64,000 nt of DNA from Pedobacter helvus (GCF_005925325.1 NZ_SRMP01000005.1:186001-250000), one strand, 5' to 3'. Counted from the stretch's first letter, positions 9,148 to 18,583 are shown. Translations and numbers: made by a program. Notes: generated by a model from the letters alone, not told the origin.

Positions 9148-10893
9148 ATGAAAAAGATATTATTTTTTACTTTGCTTGCAGGCGTAATTGTGTCGTGTAA
9201 GAAGACGGGAGGGTTGGAAGACAAGACCACAGGATTAACCGAAGAAGCGATATTTACGGATAGCGTTCAAACCACTAATTTCTTAAACAGGATTTATGTA
9301 GATGCCGGTTATTCCTTTGGCCCCTCAAGGTTTGCGGGTGCTGGTGGTTCGGGTAATACAGAGCTGGCTACAGATAACGCCGAAGGAAACAATAACCTTG
9401 CAGTGTGGGGAAATGCATATGCGCAAGGAACCATTAGCCCAAGCAACGTTATCAATGCAGCATATTTTGGCACAGATAAAGACTTTTGGAACACACCTTA
9501 CAAAAACATCCGTAGAGTCAATCTTTTGCTAGAGAAAATTGGCGGTGCACCTTTTCACGAGTCAACTAAAAAAAGAATGCGTGCCGAAGCTAGATTTTTA
9601 AGAGCATTCTATTATCAACATATGGTCATCGCCTTTGGTGGTGTACCTTTAATTGGTGATAAGGTTTTTGGGATCAACGATATTATCAATATCCCTAGAG
9701 GTACTTATGAAGAATGTGTAGCTTACATGGTTTCGGAGTTGGATGCAGCAGCAGCTGATTTGGCCAACGTTACCTATAAAGACATCGACTTTGGTAGGGT
9801 TACCCGAGGAGCTTGCTTAGCCTTAAAATCGAGAGTGTTATTGTATGCTGCTAGCCCACTTTTTAATGGTGGCGGTATCAGTAAAAGCACATTGGTTGGC
9901 TATCCAACTTTTAGCGCTAGCAGGTGGCAACAAGCAGCCGATGCAGCGGAAGCTTTAATTAATACGAACCTTTATAGCTTAAATGTAGATAATACTACCA
10001 GACCAGGAAATGGTTTTTATCAGGTATTTTTGAAACGAGTAAACAGCGAATATATCTTCCAGTATAATCGTCCGGCACAGAAAGAATTCGAAGCCTATTA
10101 TTTGCCTCCAACACGTACAGGCGCTTCGATCATTAAGCCTACGCAGAGCTTGGTAGAATCTTTTCCTATGATGGACGGAAAAACAATCACCGAAAGCTCA
10201 ACTTATAATCCCAACGATCCTTATGTAAATCGAGATCCTCGTCTTACTTACTCTATTATCTATAATGGCCTTTCCTACATCAATAACAGTTCGGTAAAAA
10301 CGCCCGTGTACACTTACATGAGTGCAGGATCAACCATAGCTAATACAACTGCAGATGCCTACACGCCTAGCGGTCAGTTCACGGGATATTTTGGCAGGAA
10401 AATGTGCGATGAAAACATTTCCAATGGTTTAGCGGCCACTACAGAAAGAGCTTGGCCGTTAATTCGATATGCGGAAATCTTATTGAACTATGCGGAGGCA
10501 ATTAATGAGGCAGGGCAACCTGAAAAGGCTGTAGAAAAATTAGTGATGTTGAGAAATAGAGCTGGGATTTTGCCTGGTTCAGATAACCGTTATGGAATTA
10601 AAGTTGGCGTTACACAAGATGAATTACGTAAAATTATTCAAAACGAGCGCAGAATAGAGCTGGCCTTTGAAGATCATCGTTGGAATGACATTAGAAGATG
10701 GAAAATTGCTTCTACAGTACTTAAAGGATTCAACAGTATTGATATCATTACTCGTACAGGTACCAACACATTTGTACATACCATTTCTAGGGCACCACGT
10801 CCGTTGAATTTTAGGGATGCGATGTATCTTTTGCCTATTCCATTATCAGAAATTCAGAAAATGCCAATGATGGAGCAAAATCCAGAATACTAA
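9148..10893 (+). CDS. RagB/SusD-family nutrient-binding lipoprotein
   Basis: Second SusD of the locus, 581 residues. A lipoprotein signal peptide with Cys17 (GVIVSC) is followed by SusD landmarks: AEARFLRAFYYQHMVIAFGGVPLIGD, SRVLLYAASPLFNGGG, IRYAEILLNYAEAINEAG and the C-terminal ELAFEDHRWNDIRRWK block. It is cotranscribed with the preceding susC (10-base gap) and is the last gene of the operon, with a terminator hairpin 40 bases after its stop. It clearly shares ancestry with the first SusD, which suggests that the two pairs arose by duplication and then diverged. Confidence 0.95.
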   Translation: MKKILFFTLLAGVIVSCKKTGGLEDKTTGLTEEAIFTDSVQTTNFLNRIYVDAGYSFGPSRFAGAGGSGNTELATDNAEGNNNLAVWGNAYAQGTISPSNVINAAYFGTDKDFWNTPYKNIRRVNLLLEKIGGAPFHESTKKRMRAEARFLRAFYYQHMVIAFGGVPLIGDKVFGINDIINIPRGTYEECVAYMVSELDAAAADLANVTYKDIDFGRVTRGACLALKSRVLLYAASPLFNGGGISKSTLVGYPTFSASRWQQAADAAEALINTNLYSLNVDNTTRPGNGFYQVFLKRVNSEYIFQYNRPAQKEFEAYYLPPTRTGASIIKPTQSLVESFPMMDGKTITESSTYNPNDPYVNRDPRLTYSIIYNGLSYINNSSVKTPVYTYMSAGSTIANTTADAYTPSGQFTGYFGRKMCDENISNGLAATTERAWPLIRYAEILLNYAEAINEAGQPEKAVEKLVMLRNRAGILPGSDNRYGIKVGVTQDELRKIIQNERRIELAFEDHRWNDIRRWKIASTVLKGFNSIDIITRTGTNTFVHTISRAPRPLNFRDAMYLLPIPLSEIQKMPMMEQNPEY

Positions 10894-10932
10894 TATTTGG
10901 TTAGTTTAGTATATTATAAAAGTTAGCAGGAT

Positions 10933-10962
10933 GGCAGTGCAATAGCGCTGCCTTTTGCTTTT
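10933..10962 (+). terminator. Terminator of the susC/susD operon
   Basis: An 8-bp stem (GGCAGTGC / GCGCTGCC, one G-T pair) with an AATA loop is followed by TTTTGCTTTT. Confidence 0.8.
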
Positions 10963-10989
10963 GAAAAACATAGCGGGCTATATGATCCG

Positions 10990-11013
10990 TCATTGCGAGG
11001 TACGAAGCAATCC
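10990..11013. repeat. Dispersed 'CATTGCGAGG..CGAAGCAATC' repeat
   Basis: GTCATTGCGAGG followed by TACGAAGCAATC is a word I recognise as a widely scattered intergenic repeat in many bacterial genomes, including Bacteroidota. It sits in a 389-base gap without genes. Its function is unknown. Confidence 0.55.
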
Positions 11014-11041
11014 TAAAGTAAAAAGAGTTTATGATTTATGA

Positions 11042-11145
11042 ACCCCTCTCTCCCGATAAATCGGGATCTCTCCCAGAGGGAGAGAATAACATGATGTATA
11101 AGCAACTCGCTATTCTCTCACTTTGGGAGAACCGAAGTGAAACGA
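11042..11145. repeat. Intergenic repeat with two adjacent hairpins
   Basis: Two perfect hairpins lie side by side: CCCGAT-AA-ATCGGG (11052-11065) and TCTCTCCC-AGA-GGGAGAGA (11067-11085). A related TTCTCTCACTTTGGGAGAA hairpin follows near 11112-11131. The purine/pyrimidine-rich CTCTCCC words look like a dispersed, non-coding repeat of this lineage. No T-tract follows, so a terminator role is unlikely. Confidence 0.45.
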
Positions 11146-11282
11146 GCTCATTGATACAAAAAAGGAAATAAACTTCAATCAATAGACGGCGTAGCCAGAA
11201 AGGGTAAATTATTTGCTGAATTATTCCATTGCATATTTCCCTCAAATTTCTTTATTTGTAGTTCCACCAGAGACCAAATTGT

Positions 11283-12317
11283 ATGAAGAGTAATCAAGTA
11301 ACCATTGTAGATATTGCGAACGAATTGAAAATGTCAAAATCTACGGTTTCAAGAGCCCTTACTGGCCACCCGAATGTTAAACCAGAAACTAGGGCTAAAG
11401 TAACTGAACTAGCTGAAAAGCTAGATTACCAAAGAAACATGCTCTCCATCAGTTTAATTACCAATAAAACAAAAACCATTGGTATTGTATTGCCAGACTT
11501 CTTTACTTCTTTCTTTCCGCAGGTAGTGGTTGGCGCACAAGAGGAAGCGGCCAGACAAGGTTACAGCGTAATCGTATCGCAGTGTAACGAAAAGTACGAA
11601 ACAGAAGTTGCCAATTCGAAGGTGATGTTGGCCAATAGGGTAGATGGTGTGATGGTATCCTTAACTAAAGAAACTTTAAACTACGACCATTGGAAAGTTT
11701 TTGTAAGAAAGAAAATTCCAATAGTATTTTTTAATCGCGTTTGCGAAGAAATGATGGTGCCAAAAGTGGTAGTAGATGATTATGATGCAGCATTTAGAGC
11801 AGTAGAGCATCTAATTTCTACCGGTAAACGTAGAATTGCGCATTTAGCCGGGCCTGCGCAATTGGTAGTGAGCCGCAAGAGAATGAACGGATATAAAGAT
11901 GCTTTAATAAAAAATAACATCCCAGTAGATGAAGAACTGATCATCGAATACGATTTGAACCTGACCAAAGTAAAAATGTATGTCAAACATTTGTTGGGAA
12001 TGACTAATCCGCCAGATGCGATTTTCGCTGTAAACGATCCCACAGCTATTGAGGCAATTCAAGTCATCAAACAGCTTGGAAAACGTATTCCAGAAGATAT
12101 TGCAGTAGTTGGTTTTAGTGATAATTATGGTTCAAATTTTATAGAACCAAGCTTAACTACCATTGCACAACCCGTTAAAGAAATCGGTAAAACTGCGATG
12201 GAGTTGCTGCTCGGTTTAATGGATAAAGACATTTCTGAATGGAAACCATTAATTAAAACGCTTGATACCGAACTGATTGTTCGAAATTCTACTGTGAAGC
12301 AGGCGCAGGAGCAATAA
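11283..12317 (+). CDS. LacI/GalR-family transcription regulator
   Basis: Cytoplasmic DNA-binding regulator, 344 residues, the usual family length. An N-terminal LacI helix-turn-helix (VTIVDIANELKMSKSTVSRAL, about residues 6-27) and hinge are followed by a periplasmic-binding-protein-like sugar sensor (TIGIVLPDFFTSFFPQVVVGAQEEA, VDGVMVSLTKE, PDAIFAVNDPTAIEAIQ, VVGFSDN, TTIAQPVKEIGKTAMELL). It lies between the two transcription units of the locus, each with a paired AACGTT operator, so it probably controls both. No such operator was seen in front of its own start, so autoregulation is not supported. The effector is probably a sugar released by the pathway. Confidence 0.95.
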   Translation: MKSNQVTIVDIANELKMSKSTVSRALTGHPNVKPETRAKVTELAEKLDYQRNMLSISLITNKTKTIGIVLPDFFTSFFPQVVVGAQEEAARQGYSVIVSQCNEKYETEVANSKVMLANRVDGVMVSLTKETLNYDHWKVFVRKKIPIVFFNRVCEEMMVPKVVVDDYDAAFRAVEHLISTGKRRIAHLAGPAQLVVSRKRMNGYKDALIKNNIPVDEELIIEYDLNLTKVKMYVKHLLGMTNPPDAIFAVNDPTAIEAIQVIKQLGKRIPEDIAVVGFSDNYGSNFIEPSLTTIAQPVKEIGKTAMELLLGLMDKDISEWKPLIKTLDTELIVRNSTVKQAQEQ

Positions 12318-12338
12318 TTTGCTTAGCGTTTTTAAATA

Positions 12339-12369
12339 GGGAACGTTCCCAAATTTAGGGAGCGTTCCC
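12339..12369. promoter_or_regulatory. Paired LacI-type operators upstream of the FAD oxidoreductase operon
   Basis: GGGAACGTTCCC (12339-12350, perfect palindrome) and GGGAGCGTTCCC (12358-12369, one mismatch) are separated by 7 bases, with centres 19 bp apart. This is the same geometry as the pair at 1173-1203. They lie just after the lacI-type stop codon and 83 bases before the next start. Confidence 0.8.
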
Positions 12370-12416
12370 ATCGTTTTTTCAGATTTCCCAATCGCCCTTC
12401 TTTTGATAATAAAAAA

Positions 12417-12424
12417 TATCTTCG
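12417..12424 (+). promoter_or_regulatory. Putative -7 element (TATCTTCG)
   Basis: TATCTTCG is one base from TAnnTTTG. It begins 48 bases after the second operator 12-mer ends; the corresponding distance upstream of the susC operon is 47. No good -33 word was found. Confidence 0.4.
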
Positions 12425-12451
12425 AGCTGATAACTATTGCCTTAAACTTTA

Positions 12452-14740
12452 ATGAAAAAAGAGCAAGCTTCGGCGAAAAGAGATTTAACGAAAATTAATT
12501 TAACAGCAGATTTAATTGTTGCGGGCGGTGGACTTTCGGGTGTGTGTGCTGCAATTACAGCTGCCAGACAAGGTATAAAAGTACTTTTGGTACAAGATAG
12601 ACCCGTTTTGGGTGGCAACTCATCAAGTGAGGTTAGATTGTGGATCTTGGGTGCAACATCGCACATGGGAAACAACAACCGTTGGGCGAGGGAAGGTGGT
12701 GTAATTGATGAAATTTTGGTTGAAAATACCTATAGAAATCCAGAGGGGAATCCATTGATTTTGGATATGATCTTGTTGGATAAAGTTACCCAGGAAAAAA
12801 ATATCCAGCTGCTTTTAAATACAGCTGTTTTCGAGGTAGATAAAGAAGGAGATCAAATCAAATCCATCACTGCTTTTTGTAGCCAAAATTCAACTTTGTA
12901 TCAGTTACAAGCACCATTGTTTTGCGATGCCACAGGCGATGGTATTGTAGGTTTCCTGGCTGGTGCTGCTTTTAGAATGGGTGCCGAAAGTAAAGATGAA
13001 TTTGATGAAGGCATGGCGCCAACTGCCGAGTATGGAGAGTTGCTTGGGCATTCACTCTATTTCTATAGTAAAGATACGGGTCGGCCAGTGAAGTTTACAC
13101 CACCAGATTTTGCTTTGAGTGACATTACGGAGATCCCACGTTTTAGACAATTTAATGCCAATGAGTTTGGTTGTAAACTTTGGTGGGTAGAATATGGAGG
13201 TAGGTTAGACACTGTTCACGATACTGAGAAAATCAAATGGGAACTTTGGAAAGTGGTTTACGGTATTTGGAACCATATCAAAAACTCTGGAGAATTCCCA
13301 GAGGCCGAAAACTTGACTTTGGAATGGGTTGGAACTATTCCTGGTAAGCGTGAAAGCAGACGTTTTGAAGGCGATTATATGTTAAGTCAGAAAGATCTGA
13401 TTGAGCAACGTAGTCATGAAGATGCGGTTGCTTTTGGCGGGTGGTCGATAGATTTGCACCCGGCAGATGGTGTTTACAGCGAGAGACCAGGCTGTAATCA
13501 ATGGCATGGAAAAGGCATTTTCGAAATTCCGTATCGTACTTTGTACAGCAAGAATATCAGCAATTTATTTATTGCTGGCCGTATCATTAGCGTGAGCCAT
13601 GTGGCTTTTGGCGCTACCCGTGTAATGGCTACTTGTGCTTACATTGGACAATCGATAGGTATGGCTACGGTTCTCTGTAAAGAAGAAGGTTTATTGCCGA
13701 GGGAAGTGCTTACTAAAGGGTACATCCAACAATTGCAACAAAAACTTTCTTTAAATGGGCAATATATCCCAGGTGTGAATATCCAAGATCAGTTAGATTT
13801 AATACCGCAAAGCGAGATTTCTGTTTCCAGTACCTTAAATTTCAGAGGATTTGATCGCGTTGATCTGTGGAAAAGCTTAACTACCGCTTCTGCACAGCTT
13901 TTTCCGATACTTAAAGGTGAATTGCCGGTTTTCAATATTGCTGTGAATGCATTGAAACCTACTACTTTTAAAACATCTTTAAGGATTAGTGAAAGGGCTG
14001 GAAATTTTACGCCGGATCAGGTTTTAGCAACTAAAGAAATTGAAATTCAAGCCGGTGAACAAACCATTAACCTTGATTTTGGAGTAGCTTTGCCAGAAGC
14101 TAGCTATGTTTTTATTGTTTTCGATGCTAATGACGATGTACAGCTAGGTTTTACAGAAGAGCGGGTTACTGGAGTTTTATCCGTATTCAACTCTATCAAT
14201 AAAGCAGTTTCTAATTTCGGAAAGCAAACGCCTCCGGCAGATGCAGGCGTAGATGAGTTTGAGTTCTGGTGCCCTCAGCGTAGGCCACAAGGGCAAAACC
14301 TAGCGATTTCCTTTGCTATGCCTCAGCCGATTTTCGAAAAATCAAACCTTACCAATGGGATTGATAGACCCGTTAGTCAGCCGAATGCTTGGGTTGCCGA
14401 TCCAAGAGATTTTTCGCCAACTTTAAATTTCGAATGGGATGAAGAGAAGAAAATCAAACAAATAGATTTATGGTTCGATGCAGATTTCGACCATCCAATG
14501 GAGTCTGTACTCATGGGACACCCAGAAACTGTGATGCCTTTCTGTGTAAGAAAATACGTGGTTAAAGATCAGTTTGGTAACGTAGTATTTGAGAAGGATG
14601 ATAACTTTCAAACCCATCAACGCATTATATTAGATGAGGCGATGGTTACAAAAAAACTAACTATTGAGATAGAACATCCTTCTGAATTGGTGCCAGCAGC
14701 TATATTTGCGGTCCGTTGTTATTCTGAAATTAAGCTGTAA
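12452..14740 (+). CDS. FAD-dependent oxidoreductase (FAD_oxidored family), PUL-associated
   Basis: Predicted flavoenzyme of 762 residues. An N-terminal Rossmann FAD-binding motif (LIVAGGGLSGVCAA, residues 21-34) is followed by the segment VLGGNSSSEVRLWILGATS, typical of the PF12831 FAD_oxidored family. The FAD domain closes with NLFIAGRIISVSHVAFGATRVMATCAYIGQSIGMA near residues 370-405. The last roughly 250 residues form a beta-rich domain of unknown role. No signal peptide is visible, so it probably acts in the cytoplasm, on a sugar or sugar-derived metabolite brought in by the locus. First gene of a tight three-gene operon with the symporter (2-base gap) and esterase, behind its own LacI-type operator pair. 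The exact reaction cannot be inferred. Confidence 0.85.
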   Translation: MKKEQASAKRDLTKINLTADLIVAGGGLSGVCAAITAARQGIKVLLVQDRPVLGGNSSSEVRLWILGATSHMGNNNRWAREGGVIDEILVENTYRNPEGNPLILDMILLDKVTQEKNIQLLLNTAVFEVDKEGDQIKSITAFCSQNSTLYQLQAPLFCDATGDGIVGFLAGAAFRMGAESKDEFDEGMAPTAEYGELLGHSLYFYSKDTGRPVKFTPPDFALSDITEIPRFRQFNANEFGCKLWWVEYGGRLDTVHDTEKIKWELWKVVYGIWNHIKNSGEFPEAENLTLEWVGTIPGKRESRRFEGDYMLSQKDLIEQRSHEDAVAFGGWSIDLHPADGVYSERPGCNQWHGKGIFEIPYRTLYSKNISNLFIAGRIISVSHVAFGATRVMATCAYIGQSIGMATVLCKEEGLLPREVLTKGYIQQLQQKLSLNGQYIPGVNIQDQLDLIPQSEISVSSTLNFRGFDRVDLWKSLTTASAQLFPILKGELPVFNIAVNALKPTTFKTSLRISERAGNFTPDQVLATKEIEIQAGEQTINLDFGVALPEASYVFIVFDANDDVQLGFTEERVTGVLSVFNSINKAVSNFGKQTPPADAGVDEFEFWCPQRRPQGQNLAISFAMPQPIFEKSNLTNGIDRPVSQPNAWVADPRDFSPTLNFEWDEEKKIKQIDLWFDADFDHPMESVLMGHPETVMPFCVRKYVVKDQFGNVVFEKDDNFQTHQRIILDEAMVTKKLTIEIEHPSELVPAAIFAVRCYSEIKL

Positions 14741-14742
14741 TT

Positions 14743-16425
14743 ATGGTTCAATTAGATTTTATAGTGATGGGCATTTTCGCCCTCTTGATATTTGCCATCG
14801 GCTTAACTTTTACTCGGGTGGGCAGCAAAAACGGGCAAGCTTTTTTCGAAGCTGGCGGTGCAACACCTTGGTGGATCAACGGACTTTCGCTGTTTATCAG
14901 TTACTTCTCTGCCGGAACTTTCGTAGTTTGGGGGTCAATCGCCTATAAATTCGGTTTGGTCTCTAATACCATCCAATTAACCATGGCCATTAGCGGTTTT
15001 ATTGTGACCTTGTTTATTGCTGCTAAATGGAAAAAAACAGGCGTAGCTACGGCTGCCGAATATATCGGAAAACGTTTTGGCGGTAAAGAGCAACAGTTTT
15101 ATACCTACATGACGTTGTTGTTAAGCTTGTTTACTACAGCGGCTGTGCTTTATCCGGTAGGTAAAATGGTGCATGTTGCTACAGATCTTTCGGTAAACAC
15201 GTGTATTTTAATCATCGGGATGATTATTGTGCTTTATACTGCCGCAGGTGGTTTGTGGGCGGTTTTAGTGACCGATGTGGTACAGTTCGTCATTCTATCG
15301 GCAGCGGTATTAATCGTTATCCCCATCTCATTTGGGGAAATTGGTGGTTTACAAAACCTAGTTCAAAAAGCACCTGAGCATTTCTTCCAGCCGTTTAACG
15401 AAGATTACACGCTTGGCTTCATGCTGGCCTTTATTGTTTACCAAACTTTCTATATTGGCGGAAATTGGTCTTATGTGCAGCGTTACACTAGCGTAGCAAA
15501 ACAAAAAGATTCTAAAAAGGTAGCCGGTATTTTTACCATTCTCTACCTCGTTAGTCCTATAGTTTGGATGTTGCCGCCAATGATCTATCGTGTCATTAAT
15601 CCAAATTTAGAAGGACTACAAACGGAAGATGCCTATATGATGCTGATCCAAAAAGTAATGCCTGGTGGTTTAATCGGTTTGGTATTGGCAGGTATGGTTT
15701 CGGCTACATCGAGTAAAGCAAATACCACCATCAATATGGCAGCTACCGTTTTTGCTCAAGATATTTATAAAAACCTACTTAATCCATCAGCTTCTGAGAA
15801 AAACGTGATCTGGATTGCAAGGTTCTTTACCTTACTTTTTGGTGTGCTTACCATTTTGGTAGCCATGTGGATTCCAAGCGCAGGTGGAATTGTAGAAGTA
15901 GTATTAAGTACAGCTTCAATCGCTGGTGGTGCACTTTTTGCACCAATCATCTGGACACTTTTCTCTAAAAGACAAACAGGTTTTTCTGTGGTTACCGCTA
16001 CAGTTGCTTCTTTAATTATCAATCTGTTTTTTAAAGTGATTGCACCAGAGGTGATAGACTTGAAATTGACCAGAACCATGGAAACGGTTTTAGGTATGGG
16101 CATTCCGATGTTGATTTTATTGATTTTTGAAGTACTTTATGCATCGAGAGGGTTTGTATCTAGTCGAGCAATTGAAATGAAAAATGCGCTAGCGTTAACT
16201 AAGCAAGTGGAAGCTTTTGATGAAGAAGAAGCCATTGCTGCCGAAAAACAAAACATTTTTGGCGTTCGAGTAATTGCCATTTCTATGGCGGTTGTAGGAG
16301 CGGGAATTGTTTATCTGGGTTTGGTAGCCCCGAGTTTCTCAACAACTATTGCTACTGTGGGCGCATTGATTTTAGTTGCCGCTGCGGCTATTGGCGTAGC
16401 TACGGTTAAAAGGAAAATTGCATGA
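14743..16425 (+). CDS. Sodium:solute symporter (SSS family)
   Basis: Inner-membrane cotransporter of 560 residues with about 13-14 hydrophobic segments. SSS landmarks are present: N-terminal FTRVGSKNGQAFFEAGGATPWWINGLSLFISYFSAGTF, then AAEYIGKRFGG, YTAAGGLWAVLVTDVVQFVIL, and GLVLAGMVSATSSKANTTINMAA around the conserved mid-protein helix. It starts 2 bases after the FAD enzyme and overlaps the next gene by 4 bases, so all three are translated together. It probably carries a released sugar or sugar acid across the inner membrane. The family also includes sialic acid and glucose carriers, but the substrate cannot be fixed from sequence alone. Confidence 0.93.
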   Translation: MVQLDFIVMGIFALLIFAIGLTFTRVGSKNGQAFFEAGGATPWWINGLSLFISYFSAGTFVVWGSIAYKFGLVSNTIQLTMAISGFIVTLFIAAKWKKTGVATAAEYIGKRFGGKEQQFYTYMTLLLSLFTTAAVLYPVGKMVHVATDLSVNTCILIIGMIIVLYTAAGGLWAVLVTDVVQFVILSAAVLIVIPISFGEIGGLQNLVQKAPEHFFQPFNEDYTLGFMLAFIVYQTFYIGGNWSYVQRYTSVAKQKDSKKVAGIFTILYLVSPIVWMLPPMIYRVINPNLEGLQTEDAYMMLIQKVMPGGLIGLVLAGMVSATSSKANTTINMAATVFAQDIYKNLLNPSASEKNVIWIARFFTLLFGVLTILVAMWIPSAGGIVEVVLSTASIAGGALFAPIIWTLFSKRQTGFSVVTATVASLIINLFFKVIAPEVIDLKLTRTMETVLGMGIPMLILLIFEVLYASRGFVSSRAIEMKNALALTKQVEAFDEEEAIAAEKQNIFGVRVIAISMAVVGAGIVYLGLVAPSFSTTIATVGALILVAAAAIGVATVKRKIA

Positions 16426-17837
16426 AGAAATTAATAGTGTCATTAGTTATTGCCTTTTTTGGATTTTGCAAAATGGTGAGCGCTCAAGTAGCGATGCCTG
16501 CATTTTTTTCAGATCATTTAGTATTACAGCAGCAAAGTAATGCTAAAATATGGGGTACAGCCATTGGTAAAAAAGAAGTAAAAGTTCGAACTTCTTGGGA
16601 TAATCAAACTTATACTACTAAACCAGATGATAAAGGAAATTGGTCGGTGGTAGTTAAAACAGCTAGTGCGGGAGGCCCTTTTACCATCAGCGTAAGCCAG
16701 CAAAATAAGATTGTTCTCCAAGATGTTTTACTGGGCGAGGTTTGGCTATGTTCGGGACAATCGAATATGGATATGCCCGTTAAAGGCTACAACAATTTAC
16801 CCATTACCAATTCGATGGATATCTTGATGGAAGCTCCAGATCCTATGTTGCGCTTATTTAAAGTGGATAGAAAATACGCAACTACACCCGAAACAAATGT
16901 AAAAGGAGTTTGGCAACCAGCCGATGCCGGTTCGGTTGCTTCGTTTAGTGTGGTTGGTTATCAATTTGCAAGTTATTTACGCAAACAACTAGGTGTGCCA
17001 GTTGGAATGATCCAATCTACCTGGGGTGGTTCGCCTATTGAAGCTTGGATGGACAGACAATTGGTTGGTGATGTGTTAAAAGATCGTATCGTTGAAAACA
17101 AAGCAATTTCTAAGGCTGTTCATCAAACTCCCGGCAATCTATTTAATGGTATGATATCTCCTTTAGTCGGCTACAATATTGCTGGAGTTATATGGTATCA
17201 AGGTGAACAAAATCGTCATAATTATGGCGATTATTTAGCATTGCAACACGCTATGGTGAACTCTTGGAGAACAAAATGGAACATCGGTGACTGGCCGTTT
17301 TATTTAGTACAGTTGGCTCCAATGAAATACGCAGCACACGAAGCTTACAAAGTACCTTTATTGAGAGAAGCGCAATTGAAACTCCCTGATACATTAAACA
17401 ACGCAGGTGTCGCGGTCATTATCGATGCAGGCGAAGAGAAGAATATTCATCCGGCAAATAAAACCGTTGCGAGTAAACGTTTAGCCTATTTAGCACTAGC
17501 TAATACGTACCATAAAAAAGGATTTCCTGCGGCTAGCCCAACGTTTAGAAAGATGGTGATGAAAAATGATACCGTTCTTGTTCACTTTAATGATATTCCA
17601 CTCGGACTAACAACTTATGGTAAGCCAATTAAACAATTTGAAATCGCTGGCGCTGATCAGATATTTTATCCAGCAACTGCTGTTTTAGTAAACGATGTGG
17701 TTAGGCTTTATAGTGATAAAGTGAAACAACCCATTGCGATAAGGTACGCATTTAAAGACTGGGCGGTAGGCGAGTTGTATAGTGTCGAAGGCTTGCCTAT
17801 CTCATCGTTTAGGACGGATAATTGGAAAGCTCGATAG
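16422..17837 (+). CDS. Sialate O-acetylesterase-like SGNH carbohydrate esterase
   Basis: Exported esterase of 471 residues with an N-terminal signal peptide (to about residue 21, VSAQ). SGNH-type motifs: GQSNM with nucleophile Ser114, VIWYQGEQN at 256-264, and a C-terminal DAGE...NIHPANK block with the likely catalytic Asp335/His343 pair. The family (PF03629) removes acetyl groups from sialic acid or plant glycans. The annotation 'sialate' is historical and no other sialic acid gene is present here. The ATGA overlap with the symporter shows translational coupling. It is likely to deacetylate the glycan handled by the two SusC/SusD pairs. Confidence 0.9.
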   Translation: MKKLIVSLVIAFFGFCKMVSAQVAMPAFFSDHLVLQQQSNAKIWGTAIGKKEVKVRTSWDNQTYTTKPDDKGNWSVVVKTASAGGPFTISVSQQNKIVLQDVLLGEVWLCSGQSNMDMPVKGYNNLPITNSMDILMEAPDPMLRLFKVDRKYATTPETNVKGVWQPADAGSVASFSVVGYQFASYLRKQLGVPVGMIQSTWGGSPIEAWMDRQLVGDVLKDRIVENKAISKAVHQTPGNLFNGMISPLVGYNIAGVIWYQGEQNRHNYGDYLALQHAMVNSWRTKWNIGDWPFYLVQLAPMKYAAHEAYKVPLLREAQLKLPDTLNNAGVAVIIDAGEEKNIHPANKTVASKRLAYLALANTYHKKGFPAASPTFRKMVMKNDTVLVHFNDIPLGLTTYGKPIKQFEIAGADQIFYPATAVLVNDVVRLYSDKVKQPIAIRYAFKDWAVGELYSVEGLPISSFRTDNWKAR

Positions 17838-18001
17838 TTTAATGTTTTCTGCTAATTGGTATTAAATAAGCTGTAAGGCCGAAGAAATGAGTATTGCATA
17901 AGCCGGTTCTTGAAAAGATCGCACTTTATTACGTTACGTTTCATATATTTAAAAATGGCTGAAGCTGATGAAACCTTTTTAGCGTACTTAGAGATAAACG
18001 C

Positions 18002-18009
18002 TATATTTG
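18002..18009 (+). promoter_or_regulatory. Putative -7 element (TATATTTG)
   Basis: It matches TAnnTTTG, with a weak TTTTTAG word about 20 bases upstream, and lies 64 bases before the start at 18074. The 236-base gap after the esterase gene otherwise shows nothing recognisable. Confidence 0.35.
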
Positions 18010-18073
18010 TAGCGATTAGTGGCGATAATTATCAAGTATAAAAAGATAGTTGCCGATCGCCTCTTCAAAGCAT

Positions 18074-18583
18074 ATGTGCAACATTAGATTATTTATCGTA
18101 TTAATCAGTTTTTCGATATTCGGCTTATTTGGGCAAGATCCAACCGATCCCGTAATAGCGTTTAAACTTCCGCCAGCAGCAAAGAAAATTACGTGGGCCG
18201 AGTATAAGAAAGAGAAAGCTAAGTACACTGTAAAGCGTGTTCCGTTAGATTTTAAAAGTTTATACCAAGTTGGAGGCATATTAATAGGAATAGAGGAAGG
18301 TAAATTTCCGCTGTCGTATCCTGTTACCTTAGAGCGCATCCAAGAAGCTGGAGTAGAACTTTTACGGAAAAAAGAGACGATGATTTCTAACGAGATCGTG
18401 AAGATCAATAACATTCGCATCCTAATTAGAAAAACTCAAGCTGTTGATGCGTATAATTATCATTTCTATTCAGATTTTAAGAATTTTAGCAACGTTTCCG
18501 GAATTGTGGAATTCAAGAAGAAAGACAAACAGCAAGGCGACTTAATTTTCGATCAAATAGTAAAGAGTATCAGAATGAACTGA
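18074..18583 (+). CDS. Secreted hypothetical protein
   Basis: I do not recognise this 169-residue protein. The start at 18074 gives a clean signal peptide (CNIRLFIVLISFSIFGLFGQ), so it is probably exported and soluble or periplasmic; a longer TTG start at 18050 would spoil it. The mature part is charged, rich in Lys and Glu, with no transmembrane segment or recognisable motif. It stands alone between the carbohydrate locus and the PA2169-type gene. Confidence 0.65.
   Translation: MCNIRLFIVLISFSIFGLFGQDPTDPVIAFKLPPAAKKITWAEYKKEKAKYTVKRVPLDFKSLYQVGGILIGIEEGKFPLSYPVTLERIQEAGVELLRKKETMISNEIVKINNIRILIRKTQAVDAYNYHFYSDFKNFSNVSGIVEFKKKDKQQGDLIFDQIVKSIRMN

Noticed and set aside
16422..17837. Sialic acid catabolism locus
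   Set aside because: The esterase family name is the only hint. No NanA, NanE, NanK or sialidase gene is present, so the substrate is left open.
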